From NCBI GenBank assembly GCA_027257055.1, contig JAPVLO010000003.1, positions 7,443,501 through 7,507,500 of the forward strand: DNA of 64,000 nt, written 5' to 3'. Origin of the DNA: Cephalopachus bancanus (Eukaryota; Chordata; Mammalia; Primates; Tarsiidae). Shown one piece after another: positions 49,803 through 61,121 of this stretch; the stretch's first letter is position 1, and each line of letters begins with the position of its first letter. A program made the translations under genes and the position numbers. Under the pieces are notes generated by a model. That model did no database searches and was not told where the DNA came from. It saw nothing but the letters and a program-made list of their open reading frames with translations.

Positions 49803-50130
49803 AGCTGGGCTTGGTGGCTCAGCCTGTAATCCCGCACTTTGGGAGGCCAAGGTGAGTGGATTGACTGAGCCCGCGGGTTCCAAACCCATCTGGGCAACTT
49901 GGCGAGACCTCATCTCTACAATAAATCAAAAATTAGCCGGGCGTGGTAGCGCGCACCTGTAGTTCCAGCTACTTGGAAGGCTGAGCGGAAGGATCGCCGG
50001 AGCCCAGCAGGTCGAGGCTGCGGTGGCCGGGAGCGGCCACTGCACTCCAGTCTGGGCGACAGAGTGAGACTCCAACTCAAAAAAAAACAAAACAAAAAAA
50101 CAAAACAAAAACAAAAACAAAAAAACAAAA
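49803..50130 (+). mobile_element. Dimeric Alu, subfamily b
   Basis: Complete plus-strand copy. Exact 14-bp target duplications GAAAGTAAACTACA lie at 49789-49802 and 50131-50144. It carries the GGGCAACTTGGCGAGACC centre and the GCGCACCTGTAGTTCC right arm of subfamily b. The tail is a long AAAAAC-type repeat (50080-50130). Minus-strand frames here (up to 92 codons) are Alu artefacts. Confidence 0.97.
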
Positions 50131-50144
50131 GAAAGTAAACTACA

Positions 50145-50960
50145 GAGATCTCAGGTATTAAAATACAATTTAACCTATTTTTCTTTAATAACATACAGAT
50201 AAATGTTTAACTTTGAAATCTTACATTAATAAATATAATTAATTTAGAATTAATATGGATAGTATATAATTGACACATTAAAATCTAAGTAAGAATCAAT
50301 TACTTAGAATATAAAATGCTTCAAGCAAACATATAAGTATATTGGATTTTGTGTCCAAGCTATTTTTATTAAAGACATTCAATCCAAACTCAAAGCACTC
50401 ATTAACATAGATTTTTCAAGGTAGACAGAATTAATTGAATTTATTGATTCTGATTTTTTCTTCATCCCTCCTTCCCTCTCTCTTTTCCTCCTCCTTTCCT
50501 TCTCAAATTCCCTGCCATCACTCCTCTCTTTTCTCTTTCTTTCTCCCTTCTTCCCTTCCTAATTTCTAGTTAAAAGGATTCTGCTGCTAAACTATCATTC
50601 TGTTTTTTCTAATTCTACGCCCAAAATTTACCTACACATTTCCTTAAATTTGAAAGTAAAATTTTTGTTTGCAAATGAGGCTCAGAAGAATATATGAATA
50701 AGTGAATTTTTATATATATTACATACCCCCCAAAATTATTTTAAAGACCATCTTAAAATGAGAGTCCCAGATCTGCAGCGCATTTTTTAATTCTCCAGTG
50801 ACCTAAGCCCTTCTGTTTGCATTTTTCTTTTTATTCTGAGGCATAGTTCTGCCATACTGAAATGTTAATGTCCACATATTTAAAGTGGATACCTGAATTA
50901 GTTTTACTTATATACATCAGTGTTTCTCTACACATTGAAGATACAATATATAAAACAATA
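50145..50960. other. Unclassified, with a polypyrimidine tract
   Basis: C/T-rich tract at about 50459-50560. The remainder is AT-rich with no recognised element. Confidence 0.5.
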
Positions 50961-50964
50961 TGTA

Positions 50965-51300
50965 AATAGTAGCTTACCTCATTATGGTTTTAAATTGTAT
51001 TTCTTACATTCATAAAGAAGTTTAACATTTTGGGGAATGCATATTGCTCATTTGAATGTTCTCTTCCTTAAATTGTCTATTAAAGTCATTTGCCCAATTC
51101 TTAAATTACATGCCAATTTTGTCTTTTCTTATAGACGCGTAGACGTATTTGTATACATTATTCTGAGTGAGTTTTGATATTTTCCTCCACCCTGTGACTT
51201 GCCTTTGCTTCTATTTTTAAGACTGCAAAAATCAATTTGCTTTTGTTTTTGCTCTATCCTTTAACATATTATATATACACTTCTCATGTTTTTACTGAGT
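50965..51300 (-). mobile_element. Antisense old L1 ORF2 fragment (probable)
   Basis: Resembles the reverse complement of L1M late ORF2: GGTTTTAAATTGTATTTCTT, AATGCATATTGCTCATTTGA-like sequence, TCTATTAAAGTCATTTGCCC and a following ATTCTGAGTGAG block. Strongly diverged and noncoding. Confidence 0.5.
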
Positions 51301-52470
51301 TAATGTATTATTCATTTTTCAGTATCGGGGAACTAACTAATATTATATAGATAATTCAACATAAAGTAATGCATCATTTTTTGTGTATATACCCATTTTT
51401 AGCTGAACAGTCTTGTGATTTCTCCAAGACTCAACTATAGGAAAATTATACATACAAATAAGTTATTTGCTTTACTTCAAGAACTGTGTTCCTTAAGCTG
51501 ATGACCATATATTTATTTTCTCTGTCACTATATTTCTTAAAAGTAAGCTGGAGATACCTCTGAAAGGAAAATTCTATGACTATTTTAAATATTCTATGAA
51601 TATTTAAAAATATTGATTTAAGCAAGAGAAGCAAAATGCTTAAAAAGTGCTAACAGGAAATAAAAGTATCTCATAGTTAGCAAACTACTGATTTATGACT
51701 TTCATTATGCTTTTACAATTAGAACAAAAGCTCTAAAACTTTGTGTTTAAATTATTACTTTTTCTATGACCAGATTTAATTGTAAGTAAGCTCCATAAAA
51801 TAGTCATGTTAATAATCTTACACAAAAGAAAGAATCAATAAAAATTCCCAATGAGGTTTGCTTTGTTTCTGTTATATTCTCTTGCATTTGCTTTCTTGAA
51901 AAGGCAGAATATACTAGAATAATTGAAACTAAATTATTCATGCTTTTCCTAACCTCAGCTAATTTTTCAACAAAGTAACTGGAATATATAAACAATGCAC
52001 ATAATTTCTCTATAAATAGTGATAGTGAGGCAGAATTAATAATTTTTAGCACCAGTATTTTTCTGAATGCTCCAGAAACTTTCTAGCAAATATAATTACT
52101 CAGTTAATATTTAGTCAGTGCTTAGCAATTTCAAGGTTCTATGAAAGCCATAAAGATAAAAAGATAATTCTCATCTCTAAGAAAAAAAATACTTAGCTAA
52201 AAGAATAAGCTGATACAAGTTGTAGGTGTAGAAGAGAGTATAAGAAAAATACAAACACCCATGCAAAAGAAAAAGTACTACCAAAAGAAATATGCACAGA
52301 TTACAATGGGAACACTAAAGGGATAAACTATCTCAATTTCTACTGCTTTTCTATTTCCTTTTCACTGAAGGGACAGAACCATAAAAGTAGGAGCCAAAAC
52401 ACCCACCTAATTGCTACTCTCTAGAAATGTCATTATATCCATTAGTCTGTTTTTTTCAATTTTTATTTTC
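51301..52470. other. Unclassified AT-rich sequence
   Basis: No gene or repeat recognised. Confidence 0.45.
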
Positions 52471-52484
52471 ACAATGTTGTTTTG

Positions 52485-52769
52485 TTTTGTTTTTTGAGTT
52501 GGAGTCTCACTCAGCCGCCCAGACTGGAGTGCAGTGGCTGCTCCCGGCCACCGCAACCTCGCTCTGCCGGGCTCCGGCGATCCTTCCGCCTCAGCCTTCC
52601 GAGTAGCCAGAATTACAGGCATGCGCTACCACGCCCGGCTGACTTTTGATTTATTGTAGAGATGAGGTCTCGCTTCCCAGGCGGGTCTCGAACCCGCGGG
52701 CTCAGTCAATCCACTCACCTCAGCCTCCCAAAGGCGCGGGATTACAGGCTGGACCACCGAGCCCGGCCT
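52485..52769 (-). mobile_element. Dimeric Alu, subfamily a, perfect T-arm B box
   Basis: Complete minus-strand copy close to the apparent subfamily consensus. Target duplications begin ACAATGTTGTTTT (52471) and ACAATGTTGTTTTT (52770-52783). Hairpin GCGGGTTCGAGACCCGC is intact (52681-52697 in antisense). The A box reads TGGTCCAGCC. It faces the Alu at 53203 in inverted orientation. Confidence 0.96.
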
Positions 52770-52783
52770 ACAATGTTGTTTTT

Positions 52784-53192
52784 AATAGAGACTACTGTAT
52801 ATAGGTATTTGAACAAATGGTACATATAAGTGTGATATATTTTCATTAAAAAGTATAACAAAAATAACAACAAAAAAAGGATAACAGAAATAATTAGAAC
52901 AAACATAGGGAAAAGTTAGCAGTAATAATAGAACCATAAACAGTTTCCACAGCCTAAAAAAGGAAAGGTCAGAAAAGTGAAAAGGAGAACTGAGAGAAGT
53001 TTATACTGACAAATCAACAAAATTGTGGATTTATGCCTCTTTTTTCCTTTTAGACTCAAAAGACAACATACTCATCTTTACCTGAAATCCATTGCTCTAC
53101 TACATAATTTGTTTCCACTGTGACTCGGTTCAAACATCCAAGAGGAGAGTACTTACCACAAATCTCCTTTGGAAAGGAAGTAGATTAAAAAG
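52784..53192. other. Unclassified spacer between inverted Alus
   Basis: No gene or repeat recognised. Confidence 0.5.
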
Positions 53193-53202
53193 GCAATGTA
53201 AA

Positions 53203-53493
53203 GTCGGGCTCGGTGGCTCAGCCTGTAATCCCGCGCCTTTGGGAGGCTGAGATGAGTGGATTGCCTGAGCCCGCGGGTTCAAGACCCGCCTGGGCAGCGA
53301 GACCTCATCTCTACAATAAATCAAAAAAAAAAAAAAAAAAAAAAATCAGCCGGGCGTGGTAGCGCATGCCTGTAATTCTGGCTACTCGGAAGGCTGAGGT
53401 GGAAGGATCGCCGGAGCCCGCAGGTCAAGGCTGCAGTGGCCGGGAGCAGTGACAAAGTGAGACTACAACTCGAAAAATAAAAAATAAAAAAAT
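53203..53493 (+). mobile_element. Dimeric Alu, subfamily a, expanded linker and 3' deletion
   Basis: Plus-strand copy between GCAATGTA duplications (53193-53200 and 53494-53501). The middle A-rich linker is a run of 23 A (53323-53345), far longer than in its relatives. Near 53445 about 22 bases of the right arm (the GCCACTGCACTCCAGTCTGG-type segment) are missing. The B-box stem is perfect (GCGGG TTCAAGA CCCGC, 53273-53289). Confidence 0.95.
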
Positions 53494-53516
53494 GCAATGT
53501 AGGCATGTAGGCAGAA

Positions 53517-53693
53517 GAGAAGATCTTGAATGTTCACAACAAAAATAAATGAAAAACGCTTAAGTAGTTGAGTATGCTAATTTAATTGCCCTGATTTGAT
53601 CATTGCACTTTGTATACATGTATTGAAATATCAGTCTGTGTCCCATAAATATGTGTAATTATTATGTGTAAACTAAAAATAAAAGAAAAAAAT
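53517..53693 (+). mobile_element. L1MA-like 3' end fragment
   Basis: Matches the extreme L1MA 3' UTR: GAATGTTCACAACAAAAATA, a GCCCTGATTTGATCATTGCA block, TGTATACATGTATTGAAATA, CCCATAAATATGTGTAATTA, and then an A-rich tail. Confidence 0.8.
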
Positions 53694-54847
53694 ACAATGT
53701 ATGAATTAAGCATGCAAACCAATACACATATAAACAGATTAACTGTCATGGATGGGGTTGAGGGTGACATCAAAAACCTGAAGAGAGAGAATAAGAGATA
53801 CTGCTATAGTTGAGACATATAGACCTGGAAACCTTGGCTTATTCATCTTTATATGCCTGATATAATGTAATTCCAGGCACATAGAAGGTGGACAAAATAA
53901 TCTCCCAAATTAATGAATTGGGAATGTTTTATAGCATACTGAATGAATTCCTAGCACATTAGAATGACTGTTATTTTTGCTGTTGGGAGGAAAGTGAAAA
54001 TAGGGAGAATGGGTGCAACAAGTTTAACAAAATTGCATTTGTCCAGCCCTGATTAATACAGCTTTAGTTTAATTTTATTTTGCCATATTTCACATAAGTT
54101 TAAAACAGTCATTATCAAATAGCTTTAGATTTCTAAAGAGTAAGAATATTGCTATTTCCTTAAATCAAATTTAAAAAATGATATGCTGTTTATCTTTCGT
54201 TTACACCTCAAGATTAAGTCTTTTTCTTTCTCATCCAACTCTGCCCAGGAAACTGACCTATACTGATTAAATCAACTTGCTCTTTTGCCCTCTGGTTTCC
54301 TATTGGATTTAGCCAAAGGAGATCACCATGAAGAAATGTCAATAGTGGCTGCAGATTGCCCATGACTGACTGCATTTCTGTCGGGGGGAGGGGCACCTCC
54401 TCAGTACACCCCATGACTCCCTCCCTTGTCTTTTCAGGCTTAAGTTTAGTAGCATAACTTTACTGTTACTAGCCCAAAATTCCTGCAATAGCTTTGTGAT
54501 TTCTCTACCTCTGCACAGATGATTTATCATACTCTTTAAATTATTAGATTTTATTTTGACAATCCTTTTCTGTAAAGATGCTGGCAGATCACATGACAAA
54601 CAACACTAATAGAATACATCTAATTTGACATGAGTTTGGCAAAATAGTCAATATATTTATAATTTATCTATTTACAAGCAAACACAGAGACATTAAAGTT
54701 ATGCATATTGTTCGTGTTTAAGATATCTTGTCTCATTCATTGATTTAAGTTCCTCATTCAATATACAAATATGAAGATTCATATAATCCTAGCATAGAAT
54801 ATGTGAGAATTCCATAATGATTACTGCTGAGAATAGAAATAATAACT
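53694..54847. other. Unclassified sequence
   Basis: No gene recognised. Minus-strand frames at 54214-54414 and 54339-54599 (66 and 86 codons) overlap each other in different frames and carry no domain. Confidence 0.45.
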
Positions 54848-54995
54848 AAGTTAGGTGAGGTGGCTCATGCCCATAATCCTAGCACTTTGGGGGGCCTAGG
54901 AGAGAGTTTTGCCTGCTCCCAGGAATTTGAGACCAGCCCGAACAACAAGAAGAGACCTCATCTTTGCAATAAATTAAAAAATTATCCAGGCACAG
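54848..54995 (+). mobile_element. Alu left-monomer fragment
   Basis: Left arm only (GTTAGGTGAGGTGGCTCATG to AAATTATCCAGGCACAG). The left arm still carries the GAATTTGAGACCAGCC form typical of older Alu, but the CAATAAATTAAAAAATTATCC linker is like the young family, so it may be an intermediate. The right arm is replaced by a GA repeat. Confidence 0.8.
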
Positions 54996-55003
54996 CTTGA
55001 GGG

Positions 55004-55031
55004 GTTGAGAGAGAAAGAAAGAGAGAGAGAG

Positions 55032-55089
<58 letters not shown>

Positions 55090-55100
55090 AAGAAAGAAAG
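55004..55100. repeat. GA dinucleotide microsatellite
   Basis: About 97 bases of nearly pure GA on the plus strand with AAAG interruptions at both ends, starting where the truncated Alu stops. Confidence 0.97.
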
Positions 55101-55774
55101 ACTGACTTAGATTGAAATATCTGTGCAATCAATGCCATTTAATCTTATGGGTAGATATTGATATATGAGTTCAAGAGAGAAAATATGTCATGCAAATTAT
55201 ACCGCATCTAATGAGAATATGATTCACAAAACTGAAGCTCAGTATTTTCAGATTATCTATGTCTTCACATATATAAACAGAAATTTATTTATGACTGTGT
55301 TGATAAATACAGAAAATATTTGCTTAATCATTTTAAAGAAAATAATCTTAGGAAGTTAAGTACTTAGGTCAAAAGTAATATTAAATAGATGGCATAAAAG
55401 ATGAGCACTTCTATAAAATCATTCAATATATTACTTCTTTATAAATAAAATTAGAATGTAGATGAGTGTTATTCATTTTTCATATTAGAAAAGATATTAT
55501 TAACTTCAAGGAAGTTAATTAAACTTTTTATTTTGAGATAATTGCAGTCACATACAGTCACACAGAGACATCTTATGTATCGTTTACCCAATCTCTTCAA
55601 TGATAGAAAAAATTGCAAAAACTGTAGTGTCATATCACACTAGGATTTTGACATTAACAAAATCCATATTTTATTCCAATTTCCTCAGTTTAATTGTTAT
55701 TGTATATGTGTGTATGTGCATACATGCGCTTGAAAAATTATGGACAGTATATGAAATGAAATAAACCTGGGGAA
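55101..55774. other. Unclassified, partly old L1-like
   Basis: The part near 55520-55700 (TTTATTTTGAGATAATTGCA, then CCATATTTTATTCCAATTTC) resembles an old L1M-type repeat I cannot place precisely. No gene. Confidence 0.4.
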
Positions 55775-56165
55775 ACAAGACACACCTCATGAATTCACTT
55801 ATATGTGTAATCTAAGAATGTTGATCTAAAGAAATAGAGAGTAGAATGGTGGTTACCAGAGATGGGGAAGGTTGTGGGGTGGGGGTGAAGAGGTGCTGGT
55901 CAAAGAATACAAAATTGCAGTTACACAGGAGGAAGAACTTCAAAAGAACTATTGTACATCATGGCTATAGTTAATGACAATAAGTGTTATTCTTGAGAAA
56001 TGCTTGGAGAGTGTATGTTAAGTGTTCTCACCACAAAATAATAACTATGTGAGACAATGCATATGTTAACTAACTAGAGTTAACTAGTCCATGATTTATA
56101 TATGCTTCAAGGTATCATGTTGTATACAATGAATGCACATAATTTTATCTGTTAATTTAAAAAAC
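55775..56165 (+). mobile_element. Old L1 3' UTR fragment
   Basis: Contains the L1MA/MB 3' UTR sequence blocks GAATGGTGGTTACCAGAGAT, GGGGAAGGTTGTGGGGTGGG, CATGGCTATAGTTAATGACA, TGAGAAATGCTTGGAGAGTG and ATCATGTTGTATACAATGAA, ending A-rich near 56165. Confidence 0.85.
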
Positions 56166-56283
56166 AAATGCATTAAAAAAATTTTTTTAAGTATTATTGC
56201 TATAGAAATTTTATGTCAGTTTTTATCAGACTAAGTTCAACTTGAAGATTTTAGAAATAAAATGCTGTTAGAAAAATAATCCA

Positions 56284-56570
56284 AGATGGGCTTGGTGGCT
56301 CAGCCTATAATCCCACGCTTTGGGAGGCTGAGGTGAGTGGATTGCCTGAGTCCGTGGGTTCGAGACCTGCCTGGGCAACTTGGTGAGCCCTCATCTCTAC
56401 AATAAATCAAAAATTAGCCGGGCGTGGTAGCACACGCCTGTAGTTCCAGCTACTTGGAAGGCTGAGGTGGAAAGATCGCTGGAGCCCAGCAGGTCGAGGC
56501 TGCAGTGGCTGGGAGCGGCCACTGCACTCCAGTCTGGGTGACAGAGTGAGACACCAACTCAAAAAAAGAA
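56284..56570 (+). mobile_element. Dimeric Alu, subfamily b
   Basis: Complete plus-strand copy with the CAACTTGGTGAG centre and GTAGTTCCAGCTACTTGG right arm. B-box stem GTGGG/CCTGC keeps pairing through wobble. The tail is followed by an AAT trinucleotide repeat (56572-56591). Target duplications are not clear. Confidence 0.95.
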
Positions 56571-56591
56571 AATAATAATAATAATAATAAC

Positions 56592-58352
56592 CCCTGAATG
56601 AATGACACTTGATTTGAAAAAATATGTGTTAAACAAGTATTGTAATCTAATTTTTGTTTCAACATGCATATTACCATAATAAAAGTTTTTGTTTAATTAA
56701 ACTTAATACTAGATTAATTCAAGATTTTTCTTTTGAACAGTTAGTAAAAATAATTATAATTATTAAAAATAATTATAAAGCTTACTTTGCAGATAATTGT
56801 AAAGTATCTCTACAATATTTAAGAGACTTAAATATATGGCATTAAGTGTAAAGAAATTTACTCTTCTCTACCCAGTGATCACTACTGAAATGAGTAACTA
56901 AAACATAAGTATTAAAGAGAATTCTAAGTGACCCTAAAACCTGGAAAAGTGTTCATCGATATGCCAGAATCCCCTAGCTGTAAAATGCAACAGAGTAGAA
57001 AAGCTGCTGATTTATAACAATTTTTTGTTAAAATATAACAATTTTTCATTAAAAAGATGAGGAGAAAATGGCAGACCCACAGAGCCTCATTAATGTTGCC
57101 TATATTGTAAGGTATAAGGACTGGGGGAGGTGATAAGCCATGGGCCAAATAAGGAGCACTCTATTTTTCTTAGGAGGCTAAATGTAATGGGTCAACAGCT
57201 AATCCAAGGAAGCAGGAGCAACTATTTTGTCCTTGATTTGGCAGTACACCCCACCCGACAACAATGGAAAGGAGGCTAGGCACAGGCACAACTTGTTACT
57301 GTTGTGGCCTGGGCCAAAGAATCCAGGATGCACAAAACTGACTCCCATTCAGTGCACACAATAAAAGATTCATCAAACAAAGAACTCCTGTCAAGCATCT
57401 TCTGCTAAGGCAACCTATAGCACCAACTCTTTTCATTTTGGTACAATACTGAGATAGCGATATAAATTCACATCTACTAACCATTTAATCTAACATACAT
57501 TGGGTAGAATCTAATGGTAACCAGGTGCACTGCAATGTTGGCAAAGAATTTCATTTCTCTTGCTTTTGGGCAGATATCAGACCCATAAAAATCTGTTTAT
57601 TTAATGAGGAGTGAATTTTAAGACAAAAACCAACAAACACCCTGGATCATTTAGAATATTGCCGAACATAAAAGTCAGAAAATGTTTTAGTTAAAACGCA
57701 GTACATATGATTTTTTTAAAAGATTACAAAGCAACTTTTTGTCTGTTTATTTTTCAAACAGGAGAGCAGTTTCTCACTGTGTTTGAAGAACAGATCGAGG
57801 GAATAGCTGAATAGGTATTGGGAATGACAGAAAGTTAAAAGATTACGATGTGAGATAGTGAGATATAGTAGAAAGTATTAATGGAAGAATCCATAGGTGA
57901 AAAACTTCCATATAATGATAATTTAATGAGTTAAACAGTGAGAGTAGATGGTTTGAGTAGATTAGAAGTGAAAATCATTAGCATTGAGAGCAAAAAGCCA
58001 GAAACTCAGGTATGGATATTCTAACCTTGAGGTCATTGAAGATATAATAAAAATTAATGTCAATGGTAAATTGAAAGCCAGAAATGAGAAAGTAAATTGG
58101 AGAACAGCAGGTAGCAGCAACAGAGAGTGGAAGAGAGTAGGGTTAAAGACCATCAGTTCCTCAAAAGTTTCAAATTCTGCGTGAAGAGGAAGGTATAGAT
58201 TAGTTTGTCAAGTACACAGTAATATGACTGACAAATCATGGATGTTCTATTTATACCAGTTAATATTATTGTTGTGTAAAGCAGGATATCAGGTGCTTTT
58301 CTTTTTAGTACCTGATATATACATATATCTATTTTTCATTTATGGATAAAAT
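56592..58352. other. Unclassified sequence
   Basis: No gene or repeat recognised. The part at about 57150-57480 is less AT-rich but carries only short frames without domains. Confidence 0.45.
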
Positions 58353-58362
58353 ATGTAGACTG

Positions 58363-58654
58363 GCCAGGCTCGGTGGTTCAGCCTGTAATCCTGCGCTTTG
58401 GGAGGCTGAGGCGAGTGCATTGCCTGAGCCCGCGGGTTCAAGACCCACCTGGGCAACTTGGCGAGACCTCATCTCTACAATAAATCAAAAATTAGCCCGG
58501 TGTGGTAGCATGCATCTGTAGTTCCAGCTACTTGGAAGACTGAGGCGGAAGGATCGCCGGAGCCCAGCAGGTGGAGGCTGCAGTGACCAGGAGCAGCCAC
58601 GGCACTCCAGTCTGGGTGACAGTGAGAGTCCAACTCAAAAAAAAAAAAAAAAAA
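58363..58654 (+). mobile_element. Dimeric Alu, subfamily b
   Basis: Complete plus-strand copy. Exact 10-bp target duplications ATGTAGACTG lie at 58353-58362 and 58655-58664. It has the GGGCAACTTGGCGAGACC centre. The A box reads TGGTTCAGCC, and the B-box stem has one mismatch (GCGGG/CCCAC). Confidence 0.96.
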
Positions 58655-58664
58655 ATGTAGACTG

Positions 58665-60223
58665 ATACCATACATTGCCTCAATTGTAGAGCACATATCA
58701 GCTATATTAAGCATGCAGTGTCATTCCATCTGCTGATATATTTGCTAAATGACATTAAATGCTGTAATTGTTCTCTTTAGAGGAACAAGGGTACAACTCT
58801 CAATTTCAATCAATTTCACAAATTATATTTTTTTATTGAGTTATATATGTGACATGTAATAATACATCAGTATATTATTGCTATATTCTAAATTTGTATT
58901 TCTAGAACAATGACTGTTTAAAGCATTGCCCTGTCTTGTGCCCCTCAAAGAGAGGCTAAAATGAGTACTTTGGTGCCAATGTGCTGGACTTTTTATTTTG
59001 GCTTCATTTCTTACTAGCCCTATAATCTTAGGTGATTTACTTAATATTTTTGTGCTTACATTTTCTCACATATAAAGTGGGGATATTAGGGTGATGTGTA
59101 GAGAATCACTTTTCACCTATGCCTGCTATATACTACCAATCATGTGCACAACACACAGTGACAGTAGTACAAGATGTGGAATAGTACACAGTAAATGTTA
59201 AGATATATTGTATTATTATTATCATCATTATTAGAAGAAAAACTAGAATATCAAGACATTCAGAAGATAAAGATATCTCTTAAGTATTGAATATTTGGAG
59301 CCAATGACTTAAATATTATCCAATTCATAATGTGCTTGTTAGTTAGATATTATTATACTACTTTACAGATGGAGAAATTAAAGTTTACTTAATCCAGATC
59401 AAATGGATTGCGGATACTATACTTTTATCTCTGTATCATTTAATCTTTCCTCTTTCATTGATTTAATTGTCTCAATTAAATGACTGACTTAATGCCATAG
59501 AAAATACTATGTTCCATTTGCTCTCCACATATATATATATAATTCTTACCTTTTAGTACTCAATTCTATTATGTCATGTTCTTAGATTTTAAAAACCAAC
59601 TAGACAATACAATTTAAAATACATTTGATAGAATCTTTGGTGCTTAGAAGACGACCAAGTTTTAGTTTTATTTTTGTGTATAGAAGCAACTACTACTTGA
59701 TTTAAAGCAAATGTGACCCGGTAATGACATTTTATTTCCATTTTTAAAGTTGTGTATAGCATTAAAATTGTTTATGAGAGCTAAGTATACATTTTAATAA
59801 TCAATTGGATTTTAGAAATGAGATAATACTAAAAGAGTCTGTAATAGATCTGCATTCCTCAATTTATGGTATAACTTCCCAAACCCTTATTCATAATAAG
59901 ATTTTTCATCAGGTTTTAGCTGCATCATGCAGCTAAAGCTAATATGCCACATACTGATTTAACTAATTATAAATGTATAAATTAAATTTCAGTTTAAACG
60001 AAATGTTTCCAACCGTTTCTTATTGCAGTTCACAAATAGGTTTAAGCTCATACTGTTCTTTACAACCTTTATCTTCCAAAAATATCTTTTGTATCTCAAA
60101 TAAAATTGGTAACTTTTGCTGAGAAAATTTCTAATAATTCAATATAACTTTGTTATGTGTAGTTAAAATCATGCTTTTCCTATCTGCTCTATTACCCTTA
60201 TTTTGTTTTTTTTTTCCTGTGGG
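58665..60223. other. Unclassified AT-rich sequence
   Basis: No gene or interspersed repeat recognised. Contains an ATT-rich patch (59211-59233) and a near-perfect palindrome at 59915-59937 (TTTAGCTGCAT, C, ATGCAGCTAAA). Confidence 0.45.
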
Positions 60224-60266
60224 TTTTTTTTTTTTTTTTTGAGTCGGAGTCTCACTCTGTCACCCA
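60224..60266 (-). mobile_element. Extreme 5'-truncated Alu tail
   Basis: A T run followed by GAGTCGGAGTCTCACTCTGT and CACCCA, which is only the last ~26 bases of an Alu in antisense, then unrelated sequence. Possible target duplication TATTTTG (near 60199) and TATTTTG (near 60267), if the T-rich block including CCTGTGGG is part of the tail. Confidence 0.75.
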
Positions 60267-61121
60267 TATTTTGTATTTTTTGACATATTCATATAATATT
60301 CCAACTATAGACCTGGTTTGCACCACTAAAATAAGCACATCACAAATGCATACAACCACTACCAGCAACTTCTTCACTGAACAAAATATTTAGAGGATAA
60401 TATGAATGTTACATGTATAGTGATTTTAGAAAATATGTCTCTGTGTCTCTCTCTGTCTTTCTATCCCTCTCTTTAACCATTTTTCTTTACCTGCCTTCAA
60501 CTTGATAGTAAATTATAGTTTTTCTCCAGTTATTTAGTAACAATTCATTGAAGAGTATTTTTTTCTCTCACATGGTCCAACCAACTAATGCTTAACTCTC
60601 AATCTTAAGAGTGTTCTAGCCAGTGTCTTTATTTATGTTTTATGCGTCATTCAATAATTATAGCTTGTGTTTTTTTATTCTTTTCCAGAAAAAAAGAATA
60701 AGTCTTAACTTAAACTTGCCATCTAATAAGGATTCCACAGTAATTGCTTAACAGGAATGTAAGAGGGACTATTACTACAGACCTCAAGAAAACAAAACAA
60801 CCAAAAAGAAAAACCCAACAAATTGGCTAACAAAGGTTAAATTTTTAAAAAGATCAAAATACTACAACAGACTAGTTAAAAAGTAACACCTGAATTGTAT
60901 AGACCGTTGATTCTGTTAAGATGTACATGTGGTGAACTTTAGAACAAACCATAAGAAAATAACTCAAAGATATAGTAAAAAAAAAATTACTAAAGAGAAG
61001 AAACCTTCCTTGTTCTTTTGGAAGTTAAAAGTTAGAATACTACCATAAAGTTCACTAATGAGCTTCACATGCAGTGTTATGCTTTGTCATTAGTACAAAA
61101 TAAATAATTTTAGATTACAGA
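60267..61121. other. Unclassified AT-rich sequence
   Basis: No gene recognised. The last 200 bases before the L1 5' end show no obvious target duplication partner because the L1 3' end lies outside the window. Confidence 0.4.

Noticed and set aside
52681..52697. A tRNA gene, suggested by the T-arm-like hairpin
   Set aside because: The hairpin sits in an Alu left monomer. No acceptor stem, D arm or anticodon arm surrounds it.
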